A stretch of DNA of 64,000 nt from Flavobacteriaceae bacterium UBA3611 (GCA_002375495.1 DFLU01000007.1:83050-147049), one strand, 5' to 3'; positions 51,929 through 60,626 are shown, numbered from the stretch's first letter. A program made the numbers and translations. The notes: generated by a model not told the origin, from the sequence alone.

Positions 51929-52388
51929 TTATTTCATTTCATATCCTCACTAAAACAGACAGTATCATTTAATAAGTAACTTCAATGTGCAGCAAAATGA
52001 TTCACAATTTTTTGGTCACTGAGTGCTTCAACATTTCTTGAAGTGTATCGAAGTGACAGACCCAGGGTAAGCGATTCGCATCCTTAAACCAAAATAGCTA
52101 AAGGTGTTCTTAAATAAACTAGGAGAATCAGCCTAGACCCTTCGACACGCTCAGGGTAAGCGAATCACAACCTTTAGCCAAAATAGCTAAAGATGTTCTT
52201 AAATAAACTAGGAGAATCAGCCTAGACCCTTCGACAGACTCAGGGTAAACGAATCACAACCTTTAGCCAAAATAGCTAAAGGTGTTATTAAACAAATCAG
52301 GAAAATTAGTCTAGACCCTTCGACACGCTCAGGGTAAGCGATTCGCACTATTCTTGATTCGTTTCACTCTCAAGAATTGGCTTTCTGC
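51929..52388. other. repeat-rich intergenic region, no gene seen
   Basis: About 460 bases without a credible gene. It contains an 89-base tandem repeat (52063-52351) preceded by a short stretch (about 52013-52062) with TTCAAC...GTTGAAG-like and TCGAAGTGACA fragments of the common flavobacterial intergenic repeats. It separates the gene at 51533 from icmF. Confidence 0.7.
52063..52351. repeat. 89-bp tandem repeat, about three units
   Basis: The anchor CAGGGTAA occurs at 52063, 52152, 52241 and 52330, exactly 89 bases apart each time. Each unit contains CCAAAATAGCTAAAG, TAGACCCTTCGACA and a potential hairpin (CCCT-TCGACACGCTC-AGGG). Units differ by scattered point changes. There are no spacer-like variable parts, so this is not a CRISPR array. 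Confidence 0.9.
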
Positions 52389-55300
52389 TTACATATTTCG
52401 TCTGTACTGCCCGCCTACTTCAAACAAGGCGTAGGTGATTTGACCCAGCGAAGCATATTTACATACCTCCATGAGCGCTTCAAAAATATTTTCATTCTGT
52501 ATTGATCGCTCTTGTAGGTCTTTTAACAAAGTAGCTACTTTTTCTTTATTACGGTCGTTCAGGTTTTCTACTACTTCAATCTGATATTGCTTTTCTTCTT
52601 CCGTAGCACGAATAATTTCTGCGGGTTGTACCGTTGGAGAACCTTTGCTACTTAAAAAGGTGTTTACACCTATAATTGGGAATTCCCCTGTATGTTTCAA
52701 AGTTTCGTAATACAGGCTTTCTTCTTGTATTTTACTGCGTTGGTACATGGTTTCCATAGCACCCAATACGCCACCGCGCTCCGTAAGTCGATCAAATTCA
52801 TCTAAAACAGCATTTTCAACTAAATCGGTAAGCTCTTCAATGATAAAACTTCCCTGTATCGGATTTTCATTTTTAGCGAGTCCGAGTTCCTTATTGATAA
52901 TCAACTGAATGGCCATGGCACGTCGCACACTTTCTTCGGTAGGTGTTGTGATGGCTTCATCGTAGGCATTGGTATGCAAACTATTACAATTGTCGTAAAT
53001 AGCGTACAGTGCCTGCAGTGTTGTCCTAATATCATTAAAGTCTATTTCCTGGGCGTGCAACGATCTACCTGAAGTTTGAATGTGGTATTTCAGCATTTGG
53101 GCGCGCGGATTCGCACCGTATTTATTTTTTAGTGCTTTAGCCCAAATTTTACGTGCTACACGACCAATTACCGAATATTCTGGATCGATTCCGTTGCTGA
53201 AGAAAAACGAAAGGTTTGGCCCGAATTTATTGATATCCATACCTCTGCTCAAATAATATTCCACATAAGTGAAACCATTGGCGAGGGTAAAGGCTAACTG
53301 TGTAATCGGGTTGGCACCTGCTTCTGCGATATGGTATCCGCTTATAGAAACTGAGTAAAAATTTCGAACTTGTTGTTCGATAAAATACTCTTGTACATCT
53401 CCCATTAATCGCAAGGCAAATTCTGTTGAAAAAATACAGGTATTTTGCGCTTGGTCTTCTTTTAAAATATCGGCCTGTACGGTTCCACGCACCTGCTTTA
53501 GTGTTTCTACCTTAATCTTTTCATACACCTCTTTAGGCAATACTTGATCTCCTGTGGTTCCCAAAAGCATCAGCCCGAGGCCATCATTCCCCTCTGGTAA
53601 TTCACCTTGGTATTCAGGCCGCTTTTTACCTTTATATAGTGCTGAAATTTTAGCAGACACTTCGTCTTCCAAGCCATTTTCTTTGATGTATTTTTCACAA
53701 TTTTGATCGATGGCGGCATTCATAAAAAAACCGAGTAACATCGGCGCCGGACCGTTTATGGTCATACTTACCGAGGTCATCGGGTGGCTCAGGTCGAAAC
53801 CTGAATACAATTTTTTTGCGTCGTCTAAACAACAGATGGAAACACCGGCGTTCCCAATTTTTCCGTAGATATCCGGGCGCAATCCTGGGTCATTTCCGTA
53901 AAGCGTAACACTGTCGAAAGCCGTAGACAATCGTTTTGCCGGCAAACCGTGACTCACATAATGAAAACGACGATTTGTACGTTCTGGGCCACCTTCACCA
54001 GCAAACATTCTAGCCGGATCTTCGCCCGTTCTTTTAAATGGATACAGTCCTGCCGTATAGGGAAATTCTCCTGGAACATTTTCTTGCAAACACCATCTTA
54101 AGATATCACCCCAAGCTTGGTATTTGGGCAAAGCCACTTTGGGTATTTGGGTATGCGAAAGGCTTTCAGTATGAGTTTCGATATTAATTTCCTTATCGCG
54201 CACCTTAAACGTATACACGGGATTTTTGTATTTGTTCACTTTTTCATCCCATGAAGTAATTACCTCCCAATTGTACGGATCGAGGTCCATTTTAAGTTGG
54301 TCAAACTCTGCCAACAACAATTTGAGCAAGTCTGCAATTTTTGTCTCCGTTTTTATACTTTCTGAAACGATACCCGTTTTATCAATTTCGGGTTGCTTTC
54401 CTGAAACAGTTTCTATGGTCTTAAATATTCCGTAGAGTTTTTGCGCCACTTCGGCTTGACCAATGGCTGTTTTATCGTACGCTCGATTATTTTCAGAAAT
54501 TTCAGAAAGATAACGCGTACGGGCAGGTGGAATCACAAAAATTTTCTCACTCATCTCATCACTGATCTCAAAGGTACTCTTCAGTTCGGCGTTTGCCTTA
54601 CTTACCAACTGATCCATAATTGCCTTGTAAAGCGTATTCATTCCAGGATCATTGAACTGGGACGCGATGGTTCCAAAAATCGGGAGTTGATCTTGTGGCG
54701 TATCCCAAAGTTGGTGGTTGCGCATGTATTGTTTTTTCACATCTCGTAACGCATCTAGCGATCCTCGCTTATCGAATTTATTGATAGCAACCAAGTCGGC
54801 AAAATCGAGCATGTCAATTTTTTCTAACTGGGTGGCCGCACCAAACTCGGGGGTCATTACGTAGAGCGAAATGTCGCTATGTTCTAAAATTTCAGTATCA
54901 CTCTGGCCTATTCCTGAAGTTTCTAGAATAATGAGATCGAAGCCTGCGGCCTTAATCACCTCAATAGCTTCGGCAACGTATTTGGAGAGGGCAAGATTGC
55001 TTTGCCTTGTGGCCAAACTTCTCATGTAAACCCTGGGGGAATTGATGGCATTCATCCGAATTCGATCGCCCAATAAGGCTCCACCAGTTTTTCGTTTAGA
55101 GGGATCTACCGAAATTAAGCCTATTGTTTTCTCTGGAAAGTCCAACAAAAATCGACGTACCATTTCATCTACCAAAGACGATTTTCCGGCACCTCCCGTT
55201 CCGGTAATCCCGAGAACCGGAGTTGTGATTGACTTATTGTGTTCATGAATTTTTTCTAACGCATCTTTGGCGATATCTGGAAAATTTTCTGCGGAAGAAA

Positions 55301-55808
55301 TCACACGCGCAATAGCACCAGGTTCTTTAGACGATAATTTTTCAACCTCACCGTTTAGGGAATCTCCAATGGCAAAATCGGCTGTTTTAACCAGATCATT
55401 AATCATTCCCTGAAGGCCCATTTCACGTCCATCGTCTGGAGAATAGATGCGTGTAATTCCATACTCCATGAGTTCTTCAATTTCCGAAGGAAGAATAACT
55501 CCACCACCACCGCCAAATATCTTGATATGTTCTGCCCCTTTTTCCTGTAGCAAGTCGTACATATACTTAAAGTATTCGTTATGACCGCCCTGATATGATG
55601 TCATGGCAATTGCATTGGCATCTTCTTGGATGGCAGTATTCACAACCTCTTCCACGCTTCTATCATGACCCAGGTGAATTACTTCAACACCAGTTGCCTG
55701 AATAATGCGACGCATAATATTTATGGCAGCATCGTGGCCATCAAAAAGAGAAGCTGCAGTTACGATTCGTACTTTATGTTTCGGAGTATAAGGAGTTTGT
55801 GTTTGCAT
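52389..55808 (-). CDS. icmF: fused isobutyryl-CoA mutase IcmF
   Basis: A 1139-residue adenosylcobalamin-dependent mutase that interconverts isobutyryl-CoA and n-butyryl-CoA. The N-terminal B12-binding domain (1-150) has the base-off motif DGHDAA (Asp23, His25). The central GTPase domain (about 195-400) has Walker A GTGGAGKSS. The C-terminal catalytic barrel has Phe602 (RMFAG) and Gln788 (EDQAQNT), where methylmalonyl-CoA mutase has Tyr and Arg, so the isobutyryl-CoA group is favoured. The start at 55808 (MQTQTPY) is chosen over GTG at 55826. It is unusually long for IcmF because of an insert at about 690-750. Confidence 0.96.
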   Translation of the reverse strand: MQTQTPYTPKHKVRIVTAASLFDGHDAAINIMRRIIQATGVEVIHLGHDRSVEEVVNTAIQEDANAIAMTSYQGGHNEYFKYMYDLLQEKGAEHIKIFGGGGGVILPSEIEELMEYGITRIYSPDDGREMGLQGMINDLVKTADFAIGDSLNGEVEKLSSKEPGAIARVISSAENFPDIAKDALEKIHEHNKSITTPVLGITGTGGAGKSSLVDEMVRRFLLDFPEKTIGLISVDPSKRKTGGALLGDRIRMNAINSPRVYMRSLATRQSNLALSKYVAEAIEVIKAAGFDLIILETSGIGQSDTEILEHSDISLYVMTPEFGAATQLEKIDMLDFADLVAINKFDKRGSLDALRDVKKQYMRNHQLWDTPQDQLPIFGTIASQFNDPGMNTLYKAIMDQLVSKANAELKSTFEISDEMSEKIFVIPPARTRYLSEISENNRAYDKTAIGQAEVAQKLYGIFKTIETVSGKQPEIDKTGIVSESIKTETKIADLLKLLLAEFDQLKMDLDPYNWEVITSWDEKVNKYKNPVYTFKVRDKEINIETHTESLSHTQIPKVALPKYQAWGDILRWCLQENVPGEFPYTAGLYPFKRTGEDPARMFAGEGGPERTNRRFHYVSHGLPAKRLSTAFDSVTLYGNDPGLRPDIYGKIGNAGVSICCLDDAKKLYSGFDLSHPMTSVSMTINGPAPMLLGFFMNAAIDQNCEKYIKENGLEDEVSAKISALYKGKKRPEYQGELPEGNDGLGLMLLGTTGDQVLPKEVYEKIKVETLKQVRGTVQADILKEDQAQNTCIFSTEFALRLMGDVQEYFIEQQVRNFYSVSISGYHIAEAGANPITQLAFTLANGFTYVEYYLSRGMDINKFGPNLSFFFSNGIDPEYSVIGRVARKIWAKALKNKYGANPRAQMLKYHIQTSGRSLHAQEIDFNDIRTTLQALYAIYDNCNSLHTNAYDEAITTPTEESVRRAMAIQLIINKELGLAKNENPIQGSFIIEELTDLVENAVLDEFDRLTERGGVLGAMETMYQRSKIQEESLYYETLKHTGEFPIIGVNTFLSSKGSPTVQPAEIIRATEEEKQYQIEVVENLNDRNKEKVATLLKDLQERSIQNENIFEALMEVCKYASLGQITYALFEVGGQYRRNM

Positions 55809-55887
55809 ATTTTTCAAATAGTGCACAAAGTTACGAAAACAGGGGCATAAACTTTATTTTTTTACACGCAATAAAACAGTCTTATGT

Positions 55888-55918
55888 TTGCGATTAAAAC
55901 GTTTTTTGTTTACATTTA
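55888..55918 (+). promoter_or_regulatory. promoter of the T9SS cargo gene
   Basis: TTG at 55888-55890 and TACATTTA at 55911-55918, 20 bases apart, one mismatch from TAnnTTTG. It lies 32 bases before the ATG at 55951. Confidence 0.6.
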
Positions 55919-55950
55919 CAACTTAATTCAAAATATAAAAATTACTCATT

Positions 55951-56892
55951 ATGAAAAAAATTTACATTTTAGCTGCATTAGTGGCTTTCGCGTTTAACGC
56001 TACTGCACAGATAGAATACGAAGAAGGGTTTGAAAACTTTACCCTTGGTGATGTGTCTCCACAGCATCCAAATTGGAGAACTTGGGGAGAGCCTTCTGGA
56101 CCTATGGAGAATGCACAAGTTGTAGACTCACAAGCTTCTTCAGGAGATAAGTCTTTAGAAATCAATTCTGATGGTGCTCCAGCTGGAATCGATCAAATTA
56201 TGTACATTACAGGGGCTCCAACATCTGGAGTTTACTCTGTACGTTTTGATATGTTAGTACCAGACGGTCAGGAAGGATACTTTAACATGCAAGGTCAAGT
56301 AACTAACAATGGAACTGCTTGGGAACAATGGTTAGTTGGTGGTAATGTTTACTTCAACGAAGCTAACGGTAGCCCAGGAGAAGGTACTGTTGACGGAAAC
56401 CCAGGACAAACGTTTTCATTTCCTCATGATGCTTGGTTTACAATCGATTTAGTATACGATATCGATGCTGAAGTTTGGGCGATGTACATTGACGGAACGC
56501 TAGCGTTTGATGATCAGTTGTTCGAATTCAACCCAACAACGAATCCTTTTGCAGAATTAGCTGCTTTAGATTTTTACGCTCCTAGCGCTAGTACATTGTA
56601 CTACGTAGATAATGTAATCCACTTTAACGGAGACTCTACTACCTTAGGTGTTGATGACTTTAGCCCTGCTAATTTCAGCGTATACCCTAACCCAGTACAA
56701 GACAGATTGAACATTCAATCTAACGAGGTTGTAGATGCAATCACTGTATATGATGTATTAGGAAAAGCTGTTATCTCTGTAGCTCCTGGAGTAATTTCTC
56801 CAAGTGTAGACATGAGCGCTCTTTCTGCTGGTGCATACTTAGTTAATGTTAGCATTAACGGTGCTTCTAAAACGGTAAAAGTAGTTAAGTAA
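55951..56892 (+). CDS. T9SS-secreted protein with lectin-like domain
   Basis: A 313-residue secreted protein. The signal peptide ends at about residue 19 (FNATAQ). A beta-rich domain (about 25-225) has features of a concanavalin/LamG-like fold (YSVRFDMLVPDGQEGYFNMQG; WFTIDLVYDIDAEVWAMYID). The C-terminal T9SS type A sorting domain (about 240-313) has FSVYPNPVQDRLNI, VYDVLGKAV and the closing GAYLVNVSINGASKTVKVVK. It should be exported across the outer membrane and attached or released. Codon use (many GCT, CCA, GTT and TCT) suggests high expression. Confidence 0.93.
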   Translation: MKKIYILAALVAFAFNATAQIEYEEGFENFTLGDVSPQHPNWRTWGEPSGPMENAQVVDSQASSGDKSLEINSDGAPAGIDQIMYITGAPTSGVYSVRFDMLVPDGQEGYFNMQGQVTNNGTAWEQWLVGGNVYFNEANGSPGEGTVDGNPGQTFSFPHDAWFTIDLVYDIDAEVWAMYIDGTLAFDDQLFEFNPTTNPFAELAALDFYAPSASTLYYVDNVIHFNGDSTTLGVDDFSPANFSVYPNPVQDRLNIQSNEVVDAITVYDVLGKAVISVAPGVISPSVDMSALSAGAYLVNVSINGASKTVKVVK

Positions 56893-56916
56893 TCTTACTG
56901 ACTTTTTATAAAGTAA

Positions 56917-56947
56917 AAGGCCCTTCATTTGAAGGGCTTTTTTTTAT
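56917..56947 (+). terminator. Rho-independent terminator after the T9SS cargo gene
   Basis: Stem GCCCTTC (56920-56926) / GAAGGGC (56931-56937) with a four-base loop and eight or more T residues. It overlaps the -7 element TATCTTTA (56945-56952) for the next gene. Confidence 0.88.
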
Positions 56948-56976
56948 CTTTATACGCACCATTAATTAATTAGACC

Positions 56977-57678
56977 ATGAAAAAGTACCTCGCATTTGCA
57001 TCTTGTTTTATACTTATTTCTTGTGCAGAATTGCAACAAGTGGTAAATACATTACCCCAATCTGGCGGTATGGATCCAACTATGATTGCTAATGGTCTGA
57101 GGCAAGCTTTAGATTTCGGTATTGACAAACAAGTGACTAAGCTCACTAGAAAAGATGGGTTTTATAAAAATAACCTTGTAAAAATAGTACTGCCTCAAGA
57201 ATTACAAAAAGTAGATAAAACCTTAAGGGATATTGGTCTTAGTAGTTTGGCAGACGAAGGGTTAAAAATACTAAATCGTGCCGCCGAAGACGCTGTAAAA
57301 GAAGCTACTCCAATTTTTGTTGATGCCGTTAAAGGAATTACCTTTAATGATGCAAAGAACATTCTATTGGGTCCAGATAATGCTGCTACCAATTATCTAG
57401 AAGGCCGCACCAATAGCGCGTTGTACAGTAAGTTTAATCCCGTCATTAAAAATTCGTTCCAGAAAGTGGGTGCCGACAGGATTTGGGAAAATATAATCAC
57501 CAAATACAATGCTGTTCCATTTGTAAATCAAGTAAATCCAGATCTAACCGACTATGTTACCAATGAAGCCTTAGACGGAGTGTATACAATGATTGCAGTA
57601 GAAGAGAAAAAAATAAGAACCAACGTGGCTTCGAGAACAACTACACTACTCAAACAAGTATTTAGTCTACAAGATTAA
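56977..57678 (+). CDS. DUF4197 family lipoprotein
   Basis: A 233-residue lipoprotein (lipobox LISC, about Cys16). The DUF4197 domain covers most of the mature protein, with GLRQALDFGIDKQVTKLTRKDGFYKN, VKIVLPQELQKVDKTLRDIGL and the C-terminal YVTNEALDGVYTMIAVEEKKIR. Helical, periplasmic and of unknown function. It is probably expressed from its own promoter (TATCTTTA at 56945-56952). Confidence 0.92.
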   Translation: MKKYLAFASCFILISCAELQQVVNTLPQSGGMDPTMIANGLRQALDFGIDKQVTKLTRKDGFYKNNLVKIVLPQELQKVDKTLRDIGLSSLADEGLKILNRAAEDAVKEATPIFVDAVKGITFNDAKNILLGPDNAATNYLEGRTNSALYSKFNPVIKNSFQKVGADRIWENIITKYNAVPFVNQVNPDLTDYVTNEALDGVYTMIAVEEKKIRTNVASRTTTLLKQVFSLQD

Positions 57679-57747
57679 AAATTTCATATTTACATTAATT
57701 ATGAGATGATTAACGCTTTGTTAATACCTCTTTACATTTCCAACACA

Positions 57748-57755
57748 TACTTTTG
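57748..57755 (+). promoter_or_regulatory. -7 promoter element of the Lacal_2735-like gene
   Basis: TACTTTTG matches TAnnTTTG and lies 19 bases before the ATG at 57775. No TTG is found at 19 bases upstream. Confidence 0.45.
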
Positions 57756-57774
57756 TAGCATAAAACAAAATGAT

Positions 57775-57957
57775 ATGTCGGGATGGTTTTCTAAAAAATC
57801 ACGCTTAGAAAAATTACAGAAAAAATATGTAGCCTTAATGAGAAAATCGTATAGGGTTGCACTAGATGATGCAAAAGAGAGTGATCGGGTTCAAGAAAAG
57901 GCCCAAGAAATTTATGACGAAATTAGGCATCTAACCTTGCTCAGGGCAGATAAGTAA
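57775..57957 (+). CDS. Lacal_2735 family (DUF6435-like) small protein
   Basis: A 60-residue, highly charged helical protein (MSGWFSKKSRLEKLQKKY...), matching the small Lacal_2735/DUF6435 family found in flavobacteria. The start at 57775 is chosen because an upstream ATG at 57706 would add an unrelated 23-residue segment that spans the promoter. The function is unknown; it is cytoplasmic. It converges with the gene at 57959, leaving a one-base gap. Confidence 0.8.
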   Translation: MSGWFSKKSRLEKLQKKYVALMRKSYRVALDDAKESDRVQEKAQEIYDEIRHLTLLRADK

Positions 57958-57958
57958 G

Positions 57959-58732
57959 TTAATGCAACGACTTAAAGTAGTCGAAAGCATCTTTTAATCT
58001 AGACCCGTACCAACTAAAATATTCCCCATCTACTAAAAGCACTTCGTTTTGAAGTGCTTTTTTTAATTCATCAACATCACTTTCAGTAAACGGATATGGT
58101 TCTGAACTCAGTAAAATTAAATCTGATTGTTTTAAAGTTTCCGCAGTCACTTCTGGATATCTGGACGATTTTTCACCCAATATATTCTCAAAGTGATTTA
58201 GAGCTAATAGATCATTTATAAATGTATTTCTACCCGCCAGCATCCAAGGATTCTTCCATATAACATAGGCTACCTTTTTAAAAGGCCTGTTTTGTATAAA
58301 TACATTGAATTCATTCTGAGCCTCGATTATAGATTTTTTCAATTGATTAGCCCGATCAGACACCGCTAGAATTTCACCTAAACTAACAATCATTTCATGT
58401 ACATCATCTATAGTATAGATATCACTTACCCATACAGGAGCAATGGTTTCAAGCTGTTCTACCATCTCCTTGGTATTCTCTTCTTTATTACATAAAATGA
58501 AATCAGGATTCAATTTTTCAATTTTCTCAAAAGACACCTTTTTAGTGCCACCAACCATTGTTTTTTGTTTTCTGAAATCGGGTGGATGTACGCAAAATTT
58601 TGTCACTCCAACAATACTATCTGAAAGACCAAGTGAAACTAACAATTCTGTTTGGGAAGGAACCAGTGATACTATTCTACTAGGAGTGGTAGGTATTGTC
58701 ACTTTTCTATGTAACTGATCAGTAACCAGCAT
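57959..58732 (-). CDS. BtuF-like helical-backbone metal/cobalamin receptor without a signal peptide
   Basis: A 257-residue protein of the BtuF/FhuD class of two-lobed binding proteins (helical backbone). Its opening TPSRIVSLVPSQTELLVSLGL and KIEKLNPDFILCNKEENTKEM are family-typical. It lacks a signal peptide, so it should be cytoplasmic unless the start lies elsewhere, which is unusual for a transport receptor. It overlaps pyrF by 14 bases. With B12 genes elsewhere in the window, a cobalamin role is possible. A terminator-like hairpin lies inside its 3' end (58035-58064). Confidence 0.85.
   Translation of the reverse strand: MLVTDQLHRKVTIPTTPSRIVSLVPSQTELLVSLGLSDSIVGVTKFCVHPPDFRKQKTMVGGTKKVSFEKIEKLNPDFILCNKEENTKEMVEQLETIAPVWVSDIYTIDDVHEMIVSLGEILAVSDRANQLKKSIIEAQNEFNVFIQNRPFKKVAYVIWKNPWMLAGRNTFINDLLALNHFENILGEKSSRYPEVTAETLKQSDLILLSSEPYPFTESDVDELKKALQNEVLLVDGEYFSWYGSRLKDAFDYFKSLH
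58035..58064 (+). terminator. terminator-like hairpin inside the BtuF-like gene (plus-strand orientation)
   Basis: Perfect 11-base stem AAAAGCACTTC (58035-58045) / GAAGTGCTTTT (58051-58061) with a five-base loop, then more T residues. It lies 78 bases after the + gene at 57957 and within the antisense 3' coding part of the BtuF-like gene. It likely ends the + transcripts. Confidence 0.7.
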
Positions 58733-59540
58733 CGAGAATCGATTTCATTTGAAGTTGTAGTTCTTGTGCTGCTGTAGCTGCAGCAGTAGCAAAATCAGTT
58801 TCTTTAGAAGCATAAATGATTCCACGAGACGAATTAATCAATAGCCCCACCTGACTATTAAGTCCGTATTTACAAACTTCGGAAAGATTACCTCCTTGGG
58901 CTCCCACTCCTGGAACCAAGAAAAAACTATCGGGCACCACCTTTCTTATCTCACCCAAATATGATGCTTTTGTCGCCCCTATCACATACATCAAATTCTG
59001 TGCATTATGCCATGATTTAGATGTTTTGAGTACAGAAGTATATAGCGGCGCTCCCTTCGAAGTATCCGTTTGAAAATCGAACGCGCCTTTGTTCGAGGTA
59101 AGCGCTAACAATATGGTATGTTTATTTTCAAATTGCAGAAATGGTTCTACGCTATCACGTCCCATATAAGGAGCAACCGTAACAGAATCGAATCCTAAGT
59201 CTTCAAAAAAAGCCTTGGCGTACATGGTAGAAGTATTTCCAATATCACCACGCTTTGCATCTGCAATGGTAAAAATTTCAGGATGATTTGTATTTAGATA
59301 GGAAATTGTCTTTTCTAATGCGCTCCACCCTTTGAGACCATAGGCTTCGTAAAACGCGGTATTTGGTTTATAGGCCACGCATAAGTGATGAGTAGCATCT
59401 ATTATCGCTTTGTTAAAGGCAAAAATTGGGTCCTCTTCTGCCAATAAATGTTCTGGTATCTTTTTGATATCTACATCCAGACCAATGCAAAGAAACGATT
59501 TCTTTTTATGGATCTGTGCGACAATTTCTTGCGTAGTCAT
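58719..59540 (-). CDS. pyrF: orotidine 5'-phosphate decarboxylase
   Basis: PyrF makes UMP in pyrimidine synthesis. This 273-residue protein is the longer (type 2) form. The catalytic set DAKRGDIG (Asp94, Lys96, Asp99) is complete. The N-terminal SFLCIGLDVD and the phosphate-binding PGVGAQGG are present. It overlaps the BtuF-like gene by 14 bases. It is 10 bases downstream of prfA (59550), so likely in one operon. Confidence 0.96.
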   Translation of the reverse strand: MTTQEIVAQIHKKKSFLCIGLDVDIKKIPEHLLAEEDPIFAFNKAIIDATHHLCVAYKPNTAFYEAYGLKGWSALEKTISYLNTNHPEIFTIADAKRGDIGNTSTMYAKAFFEDLGFDSVTVAPYMGRDSVEPFLQFENKHTILLALTSNKGAFDFQTDTSKGAPLYTSVLKTSKSWHNAQNLMYVIGATKASYLGEIRKVVPDSFFLVPGVGAQGGNLSEVCKYGLNSQVGLLINSSRGIIYASKETDFATAAATAAQELQLQMKSILDAGY

Positions 59541-59549
59541 GGGTACTCG

Positions 59550-60626
59550 TTAAAAAGTTTCGCCTGCTTCTTTAAGCTTTTCTGTGTTGCTCACCAATTG
59601 AAGCTCATCTATGATTTTTTGGATATCGCCGTCTATGATGTTGCCTAAATCATATAACGTAAGATTAATACGATGGTCTGTTACACGTCCTTGCGGATAG
59701 TTATAAGTTCTAATTTTGGCACTTCTGTCTCCACTAGTCACCATAGACCCCCTCTTTTCTGCATCTTCCGCTTGTTTTTTGGCCAATTCTAAGTCGAATA
59801 ACCGTGAACGCAACACTTTAAATGCTTTCTCTTTGTTCTTATGTTGGGATTTTTGATCTTGGCACTGTGCCACCAATCCAGTGGGTTCGTGTGTTAAACG
59901 AACTGCCGAATAGGTAGTGTTTACCGACTGTCCGCCCGGTCCTGAAGAACAGAAATAATCAATTCGTACATCTTTAGGGTCAATTTCAACATCAAATTCT
60001 TCTGCCTCTGGAAATACCATCACGGTAGCGGCGCTTGTATGAACGCGCCCTTGTGTTTCAGTTTGTGGCACTCGCTGTACCCTATGTACTCCAGCTTCAT
60101 ATTTAAGGGTGCCATATACATCATCACCTTCTACTTCAAACTGAATTTCTTTATAACCACCACTGGTACCTTCACTAAAATCTACCACACTTACCTTCCA
60201 GCCCTTGTTTTCGCAATATTTGGTGTACATACGGTGTAGGTCACCAGCGAAAATACTCGCTTCATCGCCTCCAGTTCCAGCCCTAACTTCAACAACAGCA
60301 TTTTTAGAGTCTTCTGGGTCTTTCGGAATGAGCATAAACTTAATTTCCTCTTCAAGCTTTTCTATTTTTCCTTTGGCCTCGTCCATTTGAAGTTTTGCCA
60401 TTTCAACCATCTCATCATCGCTACCATCGGCCAAGATTTCTTCTGCTTCGGAAACACGCTCGGTTGCCAAAAGATATTGCTCGCGTTTATCCATAAGCGC
60501 CCTTAAATCTTTATATTCTTTATTTAGCTGAATATATTGTTTCTGGTCACTAATTATTTCAGGTTGAATGATAAGATCGCTTACTTCATCAAACCTATTT
60601 TTTACTATTTGAAGTTTTTCTAACAT
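59550..60626 (-). CDS. prfA: peptide chain release factor 1
   Basis: RF1 reads UAA and UAG and frees the finished peptide from the ribosome. The 358-residue protein has GGQ at 231-233 (GPGGQSVNTTYSAVRLTH) and the stop-codon recognition tripeptide region VPQTETQGRVHTS with Pro187-Gln188-Thr189 (E. coli: PAT). The N-terminal helical part (1-110) is complete. It begins a likely prfA-pyrF-btuF-like operon. Confidence 0.97.
   Translation of the reverse strand: MLEKLQIVKNRFDEVSDLIIQPEIISDQKQYIQLNKEYKDLRALMDKREQYLLATERVSEAEEILADGSDDEMVEMAKLQMDEAKGKIEKLEEEIKFMLIPKDPEDSKNAVVEVRAGTGGDEASIFAGDLHRMYTKYCENKGWKVSVVDFSEGTSGGYKEIQFEVEGDDVYGTLKYEAGVHRVQRVPQTETQGRVHTSAATVMVFPEAEEFDVEIDPKDVRIDYFCSSGPGGQSVNTTYSAVRLTHEPTGLVAQCQDQKSQHKNKEKAFKVLRSRLFDLELAKKQAEDAEKRGSMVTSGDRSAKIRTYNYPQGRVTDHRINLTLYDLGNIIDGDIQKIIDELQLVSNTEKLKEAGETF

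Noticed and set aside
52063..52351. CRISPR array
   Set aside because: The repeat units are contiguous and almost identical over their whole 89 bases; there are no variable spacers and no cas genes.
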